Source: Tenrec ecaudatus (taxonomy: Eukaryota > Chordata > Mammalia > Afrosoricida > Tenrecidae). From it: a stretch of 64,000 nucleotides of DNA. The stretch covers positions 27,611,374-27,675,373 of the forward strand of contig NC_134547.1 of the NCBI RefSeq assembly GCF_050624435.1. The letters are read 5' to 3'. Below are positions 47,490-61,100 of the stretch, in pieces. A program made the position numbers and the translations under genes. The notes beneath the pieces are model-generated. The model did no database searches. It saw only the letters and a list, made by a program, of their open reading frames with translations, and was not told where the DNA came from. The first letter of the stretch is position 1. The number at the start of each line of letters is the position of its first letter.

Positions 47490-50424
47490 TTAAGCTTAGG
47501 GAGCCCTAGCCTAAGCCTAAGCCTACGGGAGCCCCAGCCTAAGCCTAAGCCGAGGGAGCCCTAGCCTAAGCCTAGGGTAGCCCTAGCCTAACTAGGGGAG
47601 CCCTAGCCTAAGCCTAGGGGAGGCCTAGCCTAAGCCTAGGGGAGCCCTAGCCTACGCCTAGGGGAGCCTAGCCTAAGCCTAGGGGAGCCGTAGCCTAAGC
47701 CAAGGGGAGCCCTAGCCTAAGCCTAAGCTTAGGGGAGCCCTAGCCTAAGCCTAGGGGAGCCCTAGCCTAAGCCTAGGGGAGCCCTAGCCTAAGCCTAGGG
47801 GAGTACGAGCCTAAGCCTAGGGGAGCCCTGGCCTAATACTAGGGGAGCCCTAGCCTAATCCTAAACCTAAAGGAGCCCAAGCCTAAGCCTAGGGGAGCCC
47901 TAGCCTAAGACTAAGCCTAGGGGAGCCCTAGCTTAAGCCTAGGGGAGCCCTACCCTAAGCCTAGGGGAGCCCTACCCTAAGCCTAGGTGAGCCCTAGCAT
48001 AAGCGTAGGGGTATCCTAACTTAAGCCTAGGGAGCCTTAGCCTAAGCCTAAACCTAGGGGAGCCCTAGCCTAAGCCTAAGCCTATGGAGCCCTAGACTAA
48101 GCCTAGGGGAGCCCTAGCCTAAGCCTAGGGGAGCCCTAATCTAAGCCTAGGGGAGCCCTAATCTAAGCCTAGGGGAGCCCTAGCATAAGCCTAGGGGAGC
48201 CCTAGCCTAAGCCTAGGGGAGCCCTAGCCTAAGCTGGGAGAGTCCTAGTCTAAGCCTAGGGGAACCCTAGCTTAAGCCTAGGGAGCCCTAGCCTAAGCCT
48301 AAGCCTAGGGGAGCCCTAGTCTAAGCCAAGGGGAGCCCTTGCCTAAGCCTAGGGGAGCCCTAGCCTAAGCCTAGGGAACCCTAGCATAAGCCTAAGCCCA
48401 GGGGAACCCTTGCCTAAGCCTAGGGGAGCCCTAGCCTAAGCCTAGGTGAGCCCTAGCCTAATCCTAAGCCTAGGGGAGCCCTAACATAAGCCTAGGAGAG
48501 CCCTAGCTTAAACCTAAGCCTAGGGGAGCCCTAGCCTAAGCCTAGGGGAGCCCTGGCCTAAGAATAGTGGAGCCCTGGCCTAAGCCTAGGGGAGCCCAGG
48601 CCTAAGCCTAGGGGAGCCCTGGCCTAAGCCTAGGAGAGACCTAGCCTAAGCCTAGGGGAGCCCTGGCCTACGCCTAATCCTAGGGGAGCCCTAGCCTAAG
48701 CCTAGGGGAGCCCTATCCTAAGCCTAGGGGAGCCCTAGCCTAAGCCTAGGGGAGCCCTAGCCTAAGCCTAAGCCTAGGGGAGCCCTAGATATGCCTAGGG
48801 GAGCCCTAGCTTAAGCCTAGGGGAGCCCTAGCCTAAAGCTTAACCTAGGGGAGCCCTAGCCTAAGCCTAGAGGAGTCCTGGCCTAAGCCTAGGGGAATCC
48901 AGGACTAAGCATAGGGGAGCCCAGGCCTAAGCCTAGGGGAGCCATGGCCTAAGCCTAGGGGAGCCCGGGCCTAATCCTAGGGGAGCCCAAGCCTAAGCCT
49001 AAATTAAGGGACCCCAAGCCTAAGCCTAGGGCAGCCCTAGCCTAAGACTAAGCCTAGGGGAGCCCTAGCCTAAGCCTAGGGGAGCGCTAGCCTAAGCCTA
49101 GGAGAGCCCTAGCCTAAGCCTAGGGGAGCCCTAGCCTAAGCCTAGGGGAGCCCTAGCTTAAGCTTAGGGAGCCCTAGCCTAAGCCTAAGCCTACGGGAGC
49201 CCCAGCCTAAGTCTAAGCCAAGGGAGCCCTAGCCTAAGCCTAGGGTAGCCCTAGCCAAACCTAGGGGAGCCCTAGCCTAAGCCTAGGGGAGGCCTAGCCT
49301 AAGCCTAGGGGAGCCCTAGCCTACGCCTAGGGGAGCCTAGCCTAAGCCTAGGGGAGCCGTAGCCTAAGCCTAGGGGAGCCCTAGCCTAAGCCTAAGCTTA
49401 GGGGAGCCCTAGCCTAAGCCTAGGGGGAGCCCTAGCCTAAGCCATGGGGAGCCCTAGCCTAAACCTAAGGGAGCCCTAGCTTAAGCCTAGGGAGCCCTAG
49501 CCTAAGCCTAAGCCTAGGGGAACCCTAGCCAAACCTAGGGAAGCCCTAGCCTAAGCCTAGGGAGGCCTAGCCTAAGCCTAGGGGAGCCCAAGCCTAAGCC
49601 TAGGGGAACCTAGCCTACGCGTAGGGGAGCCCTAGCCTAAGCCTAGGGGAGCCCTAGCCTAAGCCTAGGGGAACCCTAGCCTAAGCCTAGGGAGCCCTAG
49701 ACTAAGACTAGGGGAGCCCTAGCCTAAGCCTAGGGGAGCCGTAGCCTAAGCCTAGGGGAGCCCTAGCCTAAGCCTTGGGGAGCCCTAGCTTAAGGCTAGG
49801 GGAGCCCTAGCATAAGCCTAGGGGAGCCCTAGCCTAAGCCTAGTGGAGCCCTAGCCTAAGCCTAGGGGAGCCCTAGCCTAATCCTAAGCCTACGGGAGCC
49901 CTAGCATAAGCCAGGGGATCCCTTGCCTAAGCCTAGGGGAGCCCTAGCCTAAGCCTAGGTGAGCCCTAGCCTAATCCTAAGCCTAGGGGAGCCCTAACAT
50001 AAGCCTAGGAGAGCCCTAGCTTAAACCTAAGCCTAGGGGAGCCCTAGCCTAAGCCTAGGGGAGCCCTGGCCTAAGAATAGTGGAGCCCTGGCCTAAGCCT
50101 AGGGGAGCCCAGGCCTAAGCCTAGGGGAGCCCTGGCCTAAGCCTAGAGAATCCCTAGCCTAAGCTTAGGCCTAGGGGAGCCCTGGCCTAAGCCTTGGGGA
50201 GCCCTGGCCTAAGCATAGGGGAGCCCTGGCCTAAGCCTAGGGGAGCCTCGGCCTAAGCCTAGGGGAGCCCTGCCTTAAGCCTAAACCTAAGGGAGCCCTA
50301 GCTTAAGCCGAGGGAAGCCTTAGCCTAAGCCTAGGTGAGCTCTAGCCTAAGCCTAGGGGAGCCCTAGCCTAAGCCTAGGTGAGCTCTAGCCTAAGCCTAT
50401 GGTAGCCCTACCCTAAGCCTAGGG
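47490..50424 (+). repeat. satellite 3.06-kb tandem duplication, copy A
   Basis: Nearly identical to 50551-53484 at a spacing of 3,061 bp up to about 49,410 and 3,060 bp after that, the change being one lost G. Rare variants such as GGAGTACGAGCC, CCCTAGATATGCC, CTAAATTAAGGG and CTAGAGAATCCC occur in both. Confidence 0.9.
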
Positions 50425-50550
50425 CAGCCCTAGCCTAAGACTAAGCCTAGGGGAGCCCTAGCCTAAGCCTAGGGGAGCGCTAGCCTAAGCCTAGGAGAGC
50501 CCTAGCCTAAGCCTAGGGGAGCCCTAGCCTAAGCCTAGGGGAGCCCTAGC

Positions 50551-53484
50551 TTAAGCCTAGGGAGCCCTAGCCTAAGCCTAAGCCTACGGGAGCCCCAGCC
50601 TAAGCCTAAGCCGAGGGAGCCCTAGCCTAAGCCTAGGGTAGCCCTAGCCTAACTAGGGGAGCCCTAGCCTAAGCCTAGGGGAGGCCTAGCCTAAGCCTAG
50701 GGGAGCCCTAGCCTACGCCTAGGGGAGCCTAGCCTAAGCCTAGGGGAGCCGTAGCCTAAGCCTAGGGGAGCCCTAGCCTAAGCCTAAGCTTAGGGGAGCC
50801 CTAGCCTAAGCCTAGGGGAGCCCTAGCCTAAGCCTAGGGGAGCCCTAGCCTAAGCCTAGGGGAGTACGAGCCTAAGCCTAGGGGAGCCCTGGCCTAATAC
50901 TAGGGGAGCCCTAGCCTAATCCTAAACCTAAAGGAGCCCAAGCCTAAGCCTAGGGGAGCCCTAGCCTAAGACTAAGCCTAGGGGAGCCCTAGCTTAAGCC
51001 TAGGGGAGCCCTACCCTAAGCCTAGGGGAGCCCTACCCTAAGCCTAGGTGAGCCCTAGCATAAGCGTAGGGGTATCCTAACTTAAGCCTAGGGAGCCTTA
51101 GCCTAAGCCTAAACATAGGGGAGCCCTAGCCTAAGCCTAAGCCTATGGAGCCCTAGACTAAGCCTAGGGGAGCCCTAGCCTAAGCCTAGGGGAGCCCTAA
51201 TCTAAGCCTAGGGGAGCCCTAATCTAAGCCTAGGGGAGCCCTAGCATAAGCCTAGGGGAGCCCTAGCCTAAGCCTAGGGGAGCCCTAGCCTAAGCTGGGA
51301 GAGTCCTAGTCTAAGCCTAGGGGAACCCTAGCTTAAGCCTAGGGAGCCCTAGCCTAAGCCTAAGCCTAGGGGAGCCCTAGTCTAAGCCAAGGGGAGCCCT
51401 TGCCTAAGCCTAGGGGAGCCCTAGCCTAAGCCTAGGGAACCCTAGCATAAGCCTAAGCCCAGGGGAACCCTTGCCTAAGCCTAGGGGAGCCCTAGCCTAA
51501 GCCTAGGTGAGCCCTAGCCTAATCCTAAGCCTAGGGGAGCCCTAACATAAGCCTAGGAGAGCCCTAGCTTAAACCTAAGCCTAGGGGAGCCCTAGCCTAA
51601 GCCTAGGGGAGCCCTGGCCTAAGAATAGTGGAGCCCTGGCCTAAGCCTAGGGGAGCCCAGGCCTAAGCCTAGGGGAGCCCTGGCCTAAGCCTAGGAGAGA
51701 CCTAGCCTAAGCCTAGGGGAGCCCTGGCCTACGCCTAATCCTAGGGGAGCCCTAGCCTAAGCCTAGGGGAGCCCTATCCTAAGCCTAGGGGAGCCCTAGC
51801 CTAAGCCTAGGGGAGCCCTAGCCTAAGCCTAAGCCTAGGGGAGCCCTAGATATGCCTAGGGGAGCCCTAGCTTAAGCCTAGGGGAGCCCTAGCCTAAAGC
51901 TTAACCTAGGGGAGCCCTAGCCTAAGCCTAGAGGAGTCCTGGCCTAAGCCTAGGGGAATCCAGGACTAAGCATAGGGGAGCCCAGGCCTAAGCCTAGGGG
52001 AGCCATGGCCTAAGCCTAGGGGAGCCCGGGCCTAATCCTAGGGGAGCCCAAGCCTAAGCCTAAATTAAGGGACCCCAAGCCTAAGCCTAGGGCAGCCCTA
52101 GCCTAAGACTAAGCCTAGGGGAGCCCTAGCCTAAGCCTAGGGGAGCGCTAGCCTAAGCCTAGGAGAGCCCTAGCCTAAGCCTAGGGGAGCCCTAGCCTAA
52201 GCCTAGGGGAGCCCTAGCTTAAGCTTAGGGAGCCCTAGCCTAAGCCTAAGCCTACGGGAGCCCCAGCCTAAGCCTAAGCCAAGGGAGCCCTAGCCTAAGC
52301 CTAGGGTAGCCCTAGCCAAACCTAGGGGAGCCCTAGCCTAAGCCTAGGGGAGGCCTAGCCTAAGCCTAGGGGAGCCCTAGCCTACGCCTAGGGGAGCCTA
52401 GCCTAAGCCTAGGGGAGCCGTAGCCTAAGCCTAGGGGAGCCCTAGCCTAAGCCTAAGCTTAGGGGAGCCCTAGCCTAAGCCTAGGGGAGCCCTAGCCTAA
52501 GCCATGGGGAGCCCTAGCCTAAACCTAAGGGTGCCCTAGCTTAAGCCTAGGGAGCCCTAGCCTAAGCCTAAGCCTAGGGGAACCCTAGCCAAACCTAGGG
52601 GAGCCCTAGCCTAAGCCTAGGGAGGCCTAGCCTAAGCCTAGGGGAGCCCAAGCCTAAGCCTAGGGGAACCTAGCCTACGCGTAGGGGAGCCCTAGCCTAA
52701 GCCTAGGGGAGCCCTAGCCTAAGCCTAGGGGAACCCTAGCCTAAGCCTAGGGAGCCCTAGACTAAGACTAGGGGAGCCCTAGCCTAAGCCTAGGGGAGCC
52801 GTAGCCTAAGCCTAGGGGAGCCCTAGCCTAAGCCTTGGGGAGCCCTAGCTTAAGGCTAGGGGAGCCCTAGCATAAGCCTAGGGGAGCCCTAGCCTAAGCC
52901 TAGTGGAGCCCTAGCCTAAGCCTAGGGGAGCCCTAGCCTAATCCTAAGCCTACGGGAGCCCTAGCATAAGCCAGGGGATCCCTTGCCTAAGCCTAGGGGA
53001 GCCCTAGCCTAAGCCTAGGTGAGCCCTAGCCTAATCCTAAGCCTAGGGGAGCCCTAACATAAGCCTAGGAGAGCCCTAGCTTAAACCTAAGCCTAGGGGA
53101 GCCCTAGCCTAAGCCTAGGGGAGCCCTGGCCTAAGAATAGTGGAGCCCTGGCCTAAGCCTAGGGGAGCCCAGGCCTAAGCCTAGGGGAGCCCTGGCCTAA
53201 GCCTAGAGAATCCCTAGCCTAAGCTTAGGCCTAGGGGAGCCCTGGCCTAAGCCTTGGGGAGCCCTGGCCTAAGCATAGGGGAGCCCTGGCCTAAGCCTAG
53301 GGGAGCCTCGGCCTAAGCCTAGGGGAGCCCTGCCTTAAGCCTAAACCTAAGGGAGCCCTAGCTTAAGCCGAGGGAAGCCTTAGCCTAAGCCTAGGTGAGC
53401 TCTAGCCTAAGCCTAGGGGAGCCCTAGCCTAAGCCTAGGTGAGCTCTAGCCTAAGCCTATGGTAGCCCTACCCTAAGCCTAGGG
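50551..53484 (+). repeat. satellite 3.06-kb tandem duplication, copy B
   Basis: Second copy. Similarity to copy A ends at about 53484 (GGGTAGCC here against GGGCAGCC at 50424), which marks the junction of the unequal exchange. Confidence 0.9.
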
Positions 53485-54149
53485 TAGCCCTAGCCTAAGC
53501 CTAGGGTAGCCCTAGCCTAAGCCTACGGGAGCCCTAGCTTAAGCCTAGGGAGCCCTAGCCCAAGCCTAGGGGAGCCCTAGACTAAACCTTAGCTTAGGGG
53601 AGGCCTAGCCAAATCTAGTAGAGCCCTAAACTAAGCCTAGGGGAGCCCTAGCCTAAGACTAGGGGAGCCCAAGCCTAAGCCTAGGGGAGCCCTAGCCTAA
53701 GCCTAGGGGAGCCCTAGCCTAAACCTAAGCCTAGGGGACCCCTTGCCTAAGCCTAAGGGAGCCCTAGCCAAAGCCTAGGGTAGCCCAGGCCTAAGCCTAG
53801 GGGAGCCCTGGCCTAAGCCTAGGGGAGCCCTGGCCTAAGCCGAGGGGAGCCCTGGCCTATGCCGAGGGGAGCCCAGGCCAGAGCCGAGGGGAGCCCTGGC
53901 TTAAGCCTAGGGGAGCCCTGACCTAAACCTAGGGGAGCCCTGGCCTAAGCCTAGGGTAGCCCTGGCCTATGCCTAGGGGAACCCTGGCTTAAGCCTAGGG
54001 GAGCCCTGGCCTAAGCCTAGGGGAGCCCTAGCCTAAGCCTAGGGGAGCCCTAGCCTAAACCTAAGACTAGGGGAGCCCTAGCCTAATCCTAGGGGAGCCC
54101 TGGCCTAAGCCTAGGTGATCCCTGGCCTAAGCCTAGGGGAGCCCTGGCC

Positions 54150-57100
54150 TATACCGAGGGGAGCCCTGGCCTATGTCGAGGGGAGCCCAGGCCAGAGCCG
54201 AGGGGAGCCCTGGCCTAAGCCTAGGGGAGCCTTGGCCTAATCCTAGGGGAGCTCTAGCCTAAGCCTAAACCTAAGGGAGCCCTAGCCTAAGCATAGGGGA
54301 ACCCTAGCCTAAGCCTAAGCCTAGGGGAGCCCTAGCCTAACCCTGGGGGAGCCCTAGCCTAATACTAGGGGAGCCCTAGCCTAAGCCAAGGAGAGCCGTA
54401 GCCTAATCCTAGGCCTAGGGGAGCCCTAACATAAGCCTAGGGGAGCCCTAGCCTAAACCTAAGCCTAGGGGAACCCTAGCCTAACCCTAGGGGAGCCCTG
54501 GCATAAGAATAGGGGAGCCCTGGCCTAAGCCTAGGGGAGCCCTGGCCTAAGAATAGGGGAGCCCTGGCCTAAGCCTAGGGGAACCCTAGCCTAAGCCTAG
54601 GGGAGCCCTGGCCTAAGAATAGGGGAGCCATGGCCTAAGCCTAGGGGAGCCCTGGCCTAAGCCTAGGGGAGCCCTAGCCTCAGCTTAAGCCTAGGGGAGC
54701 CCTGGCCTAAGCCTAGGGGAGCCATGGCCTAAGCTTCGGGGAGCCCTTGCCTAATAATAGGGGAGCCCTGGCCTAAGCCTAGGGGAGCCGTGCCCTATGC
54801 CTAGGAGAGCCCTAGCCTAAACTTAGGGGAGCTCTAGCCTAAGCCTAAACTTAAGGGAGCCCTAGTCTAAGCCTAGGGGAGCCCTAGCCTAAATCTAAGC
54901 CTAGGGGAGCCCTAGCCTAAGCCTAGGGGAGCCCTAGCCTAAGCCTAGGGGAGCCCTAGCCTAAGCCTAGGGGAGCCCTAGCCTAATCCTTGGGAGCACT
55001 AGGTTAAGCCTAGGGGAGCCCTAGCCTAAGCCTAAGCCTAGGAGAGCCCTAGCCTAATCCTTGGGGAGCGCTAGCCTAAGCCTAGGGGAGCCCTAGCATA
55101 AGCCTAGGGGAGCCCTAGCTTAAGCCTAGGGGAGCCCTAGCCTAAAGCTTAGCCTAGGGGAGCCCTAGCCTAAGCCTAGGGGAGTCCTGGCCTAAGCCTA
55201 GTGGAGCCATGGCCTAAGCCTAGGGGAGCCCGGGCCTAATCCTAGGGGAGCCCAAGCCTAAGCCTAAACCTAAGGGACCCCAAGCCTAAGCCTAGGGCAG
55301 CCCTAGCCTAAGACTAAGCCTAGGGGAGCCCTAGCCTAAGCCTAGGGGAGCGCTAGCCTAAGCCTAGGAGAGCCCTAGCCTAAGCCTAGGGGAGCCCTAG
55401 CCTAAGCCTAGGGGAGCCCTAGCTTAAGCCTAGGGTGCCCTAGCCTAAGCCTAAGCCTACGGGAGCCCCAGCCTAAGCCTAAGCCGAGGGAGCCCTAGCC
55501 TAAGCCTAGGGTAGCCCTAGCCAAACCTAGGGGAGCCCTAGCCTAAGCCTAGGGGAGGCCTAGCCTAAGCCTAGGGGAGCCCTAGCCTACGCCTAGGGGA
55601 GCCTAGCCTAAGCCTAGGGGAGCCGTAGCCTAAGCCTAGGGGAGCCCTAGCCTAAGCCTAAGCTTAGGGGAGCCCTAGCCTAAGCCTAGGGGGAGCCCTA
55701 GCCTAAGCCATGGGGAGCCCTAGCCTAAACCTAAGGGAGCCCTAGCTTAAGCCTAGGGAGCCCTAGCCTAAGCCTAAGCCTAGGGGAGCCCTAGCCTAAG
55801 CCTAAGCCTAGGGGAACCCTAGCCAAACCTAGGGGAGCCCTAGCCTAAGCCTAGGGAGGCCTAGCCTAAGCCTAGGGGAGCCCAAGCCTAAGCCTAGGGG
55901 AACCTAGCCTACGCGTAGGGGAGCCCTAGCCTAAGCCTAGGGGAGCCCTAGCCTAAGCCTAGGGGAACCCTAGCCTAAGCCTAGGGAGCCCTAGACTAAG
56001 ACTAGGGGAGCCCTAGCCTAAGCCTAGGGGAGCCGTAGCCTAAGCCTAGGGGAGCCCTAGCCTAAGCCTTGGGGAGCCCTAGCCTAAGGCTAGGGGAGCC
56101 CTAGCATAAGCCTAGGGGAGCCCTAGCCTAAGCCTAGTGGAGCCCTAGCCTAAGCCTAGGGGAGCCCTAGCCTAATCCTAAGCCTACGGGAGCCCTAGCA
56201 TAAGCCAGGGGATCCCTAGCATAAGCCTAGGGGAGCCCTAGCCTAAACCTAAGCCTAGGAGACCCCTTGCCTAAACTTAGGGGAGCCCTAGCCTAAGCCT
56301 AGGGGAACCCTAGCATAAGCCTAGGGGAGCCCTAGCCTAAGCCTAGGGGAGCCCAGAATTAAGCCTAGGAGAGCCCTGGCTAGGCCTAGGGGAGCCCTGG
56401 CCTAAGATTAGGGGAGCCCTGGCCTAAGCCTAGGGGAGCCCTGGCTTAAGCCTAGGGGAGCCCTGGCCTAAGCCTAGGGGAGTCCTAGCCTAAGCCTAGG
56501 GGAGCACTAGCCTAAGCCTAGGGGAGCCCTGGCCTAATACTAGGGGAGCCCTAGCCTAATCCTAAACCTAAAGGAGCCCAAGCCTAAGCCTAGGGGAGCC
56601 CTAGCCTAAGACTAAGCCTAGGGGAGCCCTAGCTTAAGCCTAGGGGAGCCCTACCCTAAGCCTAGGTGAGCCCTAGCCTAAGCCTAGGGGTATCCTAACT
56701 TAAGCCTAGGGAGCCGTAGCCTAAGCCTAAACCTAGGGTAGCCCTAGCCTAAGCCTAAGCCTAGGGGAGCCCTAGCCTAAGCCTAGGGGAGCCCTAGCCT
56801 AAGCCTAGGGGAGCCCTAGCCTAAGCCTAGGGGTTCCGTAGCCTAAGCCTAGGGGAGCCCTAGCCTAAGCCTAAGCCTAGGGGAGCCCTAGCCTAAGCCT
56901 AGGGGAGCCCTAGCCTAAGCCTAGGGGAGCCCTAGCCTAAGCTGGGAGAGTCCTAGTCTAAGCCTAGGGGAACCCTAGCTTAAGCCTAGGGAGCCCTAGC
57001 CTAAGCCTAAGCCTAGGGGAGCCCTAGGCTAAGCCAAGGGGAGCCCTTGCCTAAGCCTAGGGGAGCCCTAGCCTAAGCCTAGGGAACCCTAGCCTAAGCC

Positions 57101-58134
57101 TAAGCCCAGGGGAACCCTTGCCTAAGCCTAGGGGAGCCCTAGCCTAAGCCTAGGGGAGCCCTGGCCTAAGCCTTGGGGAGCCCTGGCCTAAGCATAGGGG
57201 AGCCCTGGCCTAAGCCTAGGGGAGCCTCGGCCTAAGCCTAGGGGAGCCCTGCCCTAAGCCTAAACCTAAGGGAGCCCTAGCTTAAGCTGAGGGAAGCCTT
57301 AGCCTAAGCCTAGGTGAGCTCTAGCCTAAGCCTAGGGAAGCCCTAGCCTAAGCCTAGGTGAGCTCTAGCCTAAGCCTATGGTAGCCCTACCCTAAGCCTA
57401 GGGTAGCCCTAGCCTAAGCCTAGGGTAGCCCTAGCCTAAGCCTAGGGGAGCCCTAGCTTAAGCCTAGGGAGCCCTAGCCCAAGCCTAGGGGAGCCCTAGA
57501 CTAAACCTTAGCTTAGGGGAGCCCTAGCCAAACCTCGTGGAGCCCTAGACTAAGCCTAGGGGAGCCCTAGCCTAAGACTAGGGGAGCCCAAGCCTAAGCC
57601 TAGGGGAGCCCTAGCATAAGCCTAGGGGAGCCCTAGCCTAAACCTAAGCCTAGGGGACCCCTTGCCTAAGCCTAAGGGAGCCCTAGCCTAAGCCTAGGAT
57701 AGCCCAGGCCTAAGCCTAGGGGAGCCCTGGCCTAAGCCTAGGGGAGCCCTGGCCTAAGCCGAGGGGAGCCCTGGCCTATGCCGAGGGGAGCCCTGGCCAG
57801 AGCCGAGGGGAGCCCTGGCTTAAGCCTAGGGGAGCCCTGACCTAAACCTAGGGGAGCCCTGGCCTAAGCCTAGGGTAGCCCTGGCCTATGCCTAGGGGAA
57901 CCCTGGCTTAAGCCTAGGGGAGCCCTGGCCTAAGCCTAGGGGAGACGTAGCCTAAGCCTAGGGGAGCCCTAGCCCAAGCCTGGGGAAGCCCTAGCCTAAG
58001 CCTAGGGGAGCCCTAGCCTAAGCCTAGGGAAGCCCTAGCCTAAACCTAAGACTAGGGGAGCCATAGCCTAATCCTAGGGGAGCCCTGGCCTAAGCCTAGG
58101 TCATCCCTGGCCTAAGCCTAGGGGAGCCCTGGCC
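54150..58134 (+). repeat. higher-order repeat unit, 3,985 bp (most complete)
   Basis: From one TATACCGAGGGG variant to the next. It contains the full ordered marker set, including GCCCAGAATTAAGCC (about 56350), AAGCTGGGAGAGTCC (about 56940), CCTCGGCCTAAGC (about 57226) and ACTAAACCTTAGCTTAGG (about 57510). I take this as the best approximation of the ancestral unit, about 180 monomers. Confidence 0.75.
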
Positions 58135-61100
58135 TATACCGAGGGGAGCCCTGGCCTATGCCGAGGGGAGCCCAGGCCAGAGCCGAGGGGAGCCCTGGCC
58201 TAAGCCTAGGGGAGCCTTGGCCTAATCCTAGGGGAGCTCTAGCCTAAGCCTAAACCTAAGGGAGCCCTAGCCTAAGCATAGGGGAACCCTAGCCTAAGCC
58301 TAAGCCTAGGGGAGCCCTAGCCTAAGCCTAGGGGAGCCCTAGCCTAAGCCTAGGGGAGCCCTAGCCTAAGCCAAGGAGAGCCGTAGCCTAATCCTAGGCC
58401 TAGGGGAGCCCTAGCCTAAACCTAAGCCTAGGGGAACCCTAGCCTAAGCCTAGGGGAGCCCTGGCATAAGAATAGGGGAGCCATGACCTAAGCCTAGGGG
58501 AGCCCTGACCTAAGCCTAGGGGAGCCCTGGCCTAAGAATAGGGGAGCCCTGGCCTAAGCCTAGGGGAACCCTAGCCTAAGTCTAGGGGAGCCCTAGCCTA
58601 AGCCATGGGGAGCCCTAGCCTAAACCTAAGGGAGCCCTAGCTTAAGCCTAGGGAGCCCTAGCCTAAGCCTAAGCCTAGGGGAGCCCTAGCCTAAGCCTAA
58701 GCCTAGGGGAACCCTAGCCAAACCTAGGGGAGCCCTAGCCTAAGCCTAGGGAGGCCTAGCCTAAGCCTAGGGGAGCCCAAGCCCAAGCCTAGGGGAACCT
58801 AGCCTACGCGTAGGGGAGCCCTAGCCTAAGCCTAGGGGAGCCCTAGCCTAAGCCTAGGGGAACCCTAGCCTAAGCCTAGGGAGCCCTAGTCTAAGACTAG
58901 GGGAGCCCTAGCCTAAGCCTAGGGGAGCCGTAGCCTAAGCCTTGGGGAGCCCTAGCCTAATGCTAGGGGAGCCCTAGCATAAGCCTAGGGGAGCCCTAGC
59001 CTAAGCCTAGTGGAGCCCTAGCCTAAGCCTAGGGGAGCCCTAGCCTAATCCTAACCCTACGGGAGCCCTAGCATAAGCCAGGGGATCCCTAGCATAAGCC
59101 TAGGGGAGCCCTAGCCTAAACCTAAGCCTAGGAGACCCCTTGCCTAAACCTAGGGGAGCCCTAGCCTAAGCCTAGGGGAACCCTAGCATAAGCCTAGGGG
59201 AGCCCTATCCTAAGCCTAGGGGAGCCCAGAATTAAGCCTAGGAGAGCCCTGGCTAGGCCTAGGGGAGCCCTGGCCTAAGATTAGGGGAGCCCTGGCCTAA
59301 GCCTAGGGGAGCCCTGGCTTGAGCCTAGGGGAGCCCTGGCCTAAGCCTAGGGGAGCCCTAGCCTAAGCCTAGGGGAGCACTAGCCTAAGCCTAGGGGAGC
59401 CCTGGCCTAATACTAGGGGAGCCCTAGCCTAATCCTAAACCTAAAGGAGCCCAAGCCTAAGCCTAGGGGAGCCCTAGCCTAAGACTAAGCCTAGGGGAGC
59501 CCTAGCTTAAGCCTAGGGGAGCCCTACCCTAAGCCTAGGTGAGCCCTACCCTAAGCCTAGGGGTATCCTAACTTAAGCCTAGGGAGCCCTAGCCTAAGCC
59601 TAAACCTAGGGGAGCCCTAGCCTAAGCCTAAGCCTAGGGGAGCCCTAGCCTAAGCCTAGGGGAACCCTAGCCTAAGCCTAGGGGAGCCCTAGCCTAAGCC
59701 TAGGGGTTCCGTAGCCTAAGCCTAGGGGAGCCTTAGCCTAAGCCTAAGCCTAGGCGAGCCCTAGCCTAAGCCTAGGGGAGCCCTAATCTGAGCCTAGGGG
59801 AGCCCTAGCCTAAGCCTAGGGGAGCCCTAGCCTAAGCCTAGGGGAGCCCTAACCTAAGCTGGGAGAGTCCTAGTCTAAGCCTAGGGGAACCCTAGCTTAA
59901 GCCTAGGGAGCCCTAGCCTAAGCCTAAGCCTAGGGGAGCCCTAGTCTAAGCCAAGGGGAGCCTTTGCCTAAGCCTAGGGGAGCCCTAGCCTAAGCCTAGG
60001 GAACCCTAGCCTATGCCTAAGCCCAGGGGAACCCTTGCCTAAGCCTAGGGGAGCCCTAGCCTAAGCCTAGGTGAGCCCTAGCCTAATCCTAAGCCTAGGG
60101 GAGCCCTAACATAAGCCTAGGAGAGCCCTAGCTTAAACCTAAGCCTAGGGGAGCCCTAGCCTAAGCCTAGGGGAGCCCTGGCCTAAGAATTGTGGAGCCC
60201 TGGCCTAAGCCTAGGGGAGCCCAGGCCTAAGCCTAGGGGAGCCCTGGCCTAAGCTTAGAGAATCCCTAGCCTAAGCTTAGGCCTAGGGGAGCCCTAGGCT
60301 AAGACTAGGGGAGCCCTAGCCTAAGCATAGGGGAGCCCTGGCCTAAGCCTAGGGCAGCCTCGGCCTAAGCCTAGGGGAGCCCTGCCCTAAGCCTAAACCT
60401 AAGGGAGCCCTAGCTTAAGCCGAGGGAAGCCTTAGCCTAAGCCTAGGTGAGCTCTAGCCTAAGCCTAGGGGAGCCCTAGCCTAAGCCTAGGTGAGCTCTA
60501 GCCTAAGCCTATGGTAGCCCTAGCCTAAGCCTAGGGTAGCCCTAGCCTAAGCCTAGGGTAGCCCTAGCCTAAGCCTAGGGGAGCCCTAGCTTAAGCCTAG
60601 GGAGCCCTAGCCCAAGCCTAGGGGAGCCCTAGACTAAACCTTAGCTTAGGGGAGCCCTAGCCAAACCTAGTGGAGCCCTAGACTAAGCCTAGGGGAGCCC
60701 TAGCCTAAGACTAGGGGAGCCCAAGCCTAAGCCTAGGGGAGCCCTAGCATAAGCCTAGGGGAGCCCTAGCCTAAACCTAAGCCTAGGGGACCCCTTGCCT
60801 AAGCCTAAGGGAGCCCTAGCCTAAGCCTAGGGTAGCCCAGGCCTAAGCCTAGGGGAGCCCTGGCCTAAGCCTAGGGGAGCCCTGGCCTAAGCCGAGGGGA
60901 GCCCTGGCCTATGCCGAGGGGACCCAGGCCAGAGCCGAGGGGAGCCCTGGCTTAAACCTAGGGGAGCCCTGACCTAAACCTAGGGGAGCCCTGGCCTAAG
61001 CCTAGGGTAGCCCTGGCCTATGCCTAGGGGAACCCTGGCTTAAGCCTAGGGGAGCCCTGGCCTAAGCCTAGGGGAGACGTAGCCTAAGCCTAGGGGAGCC

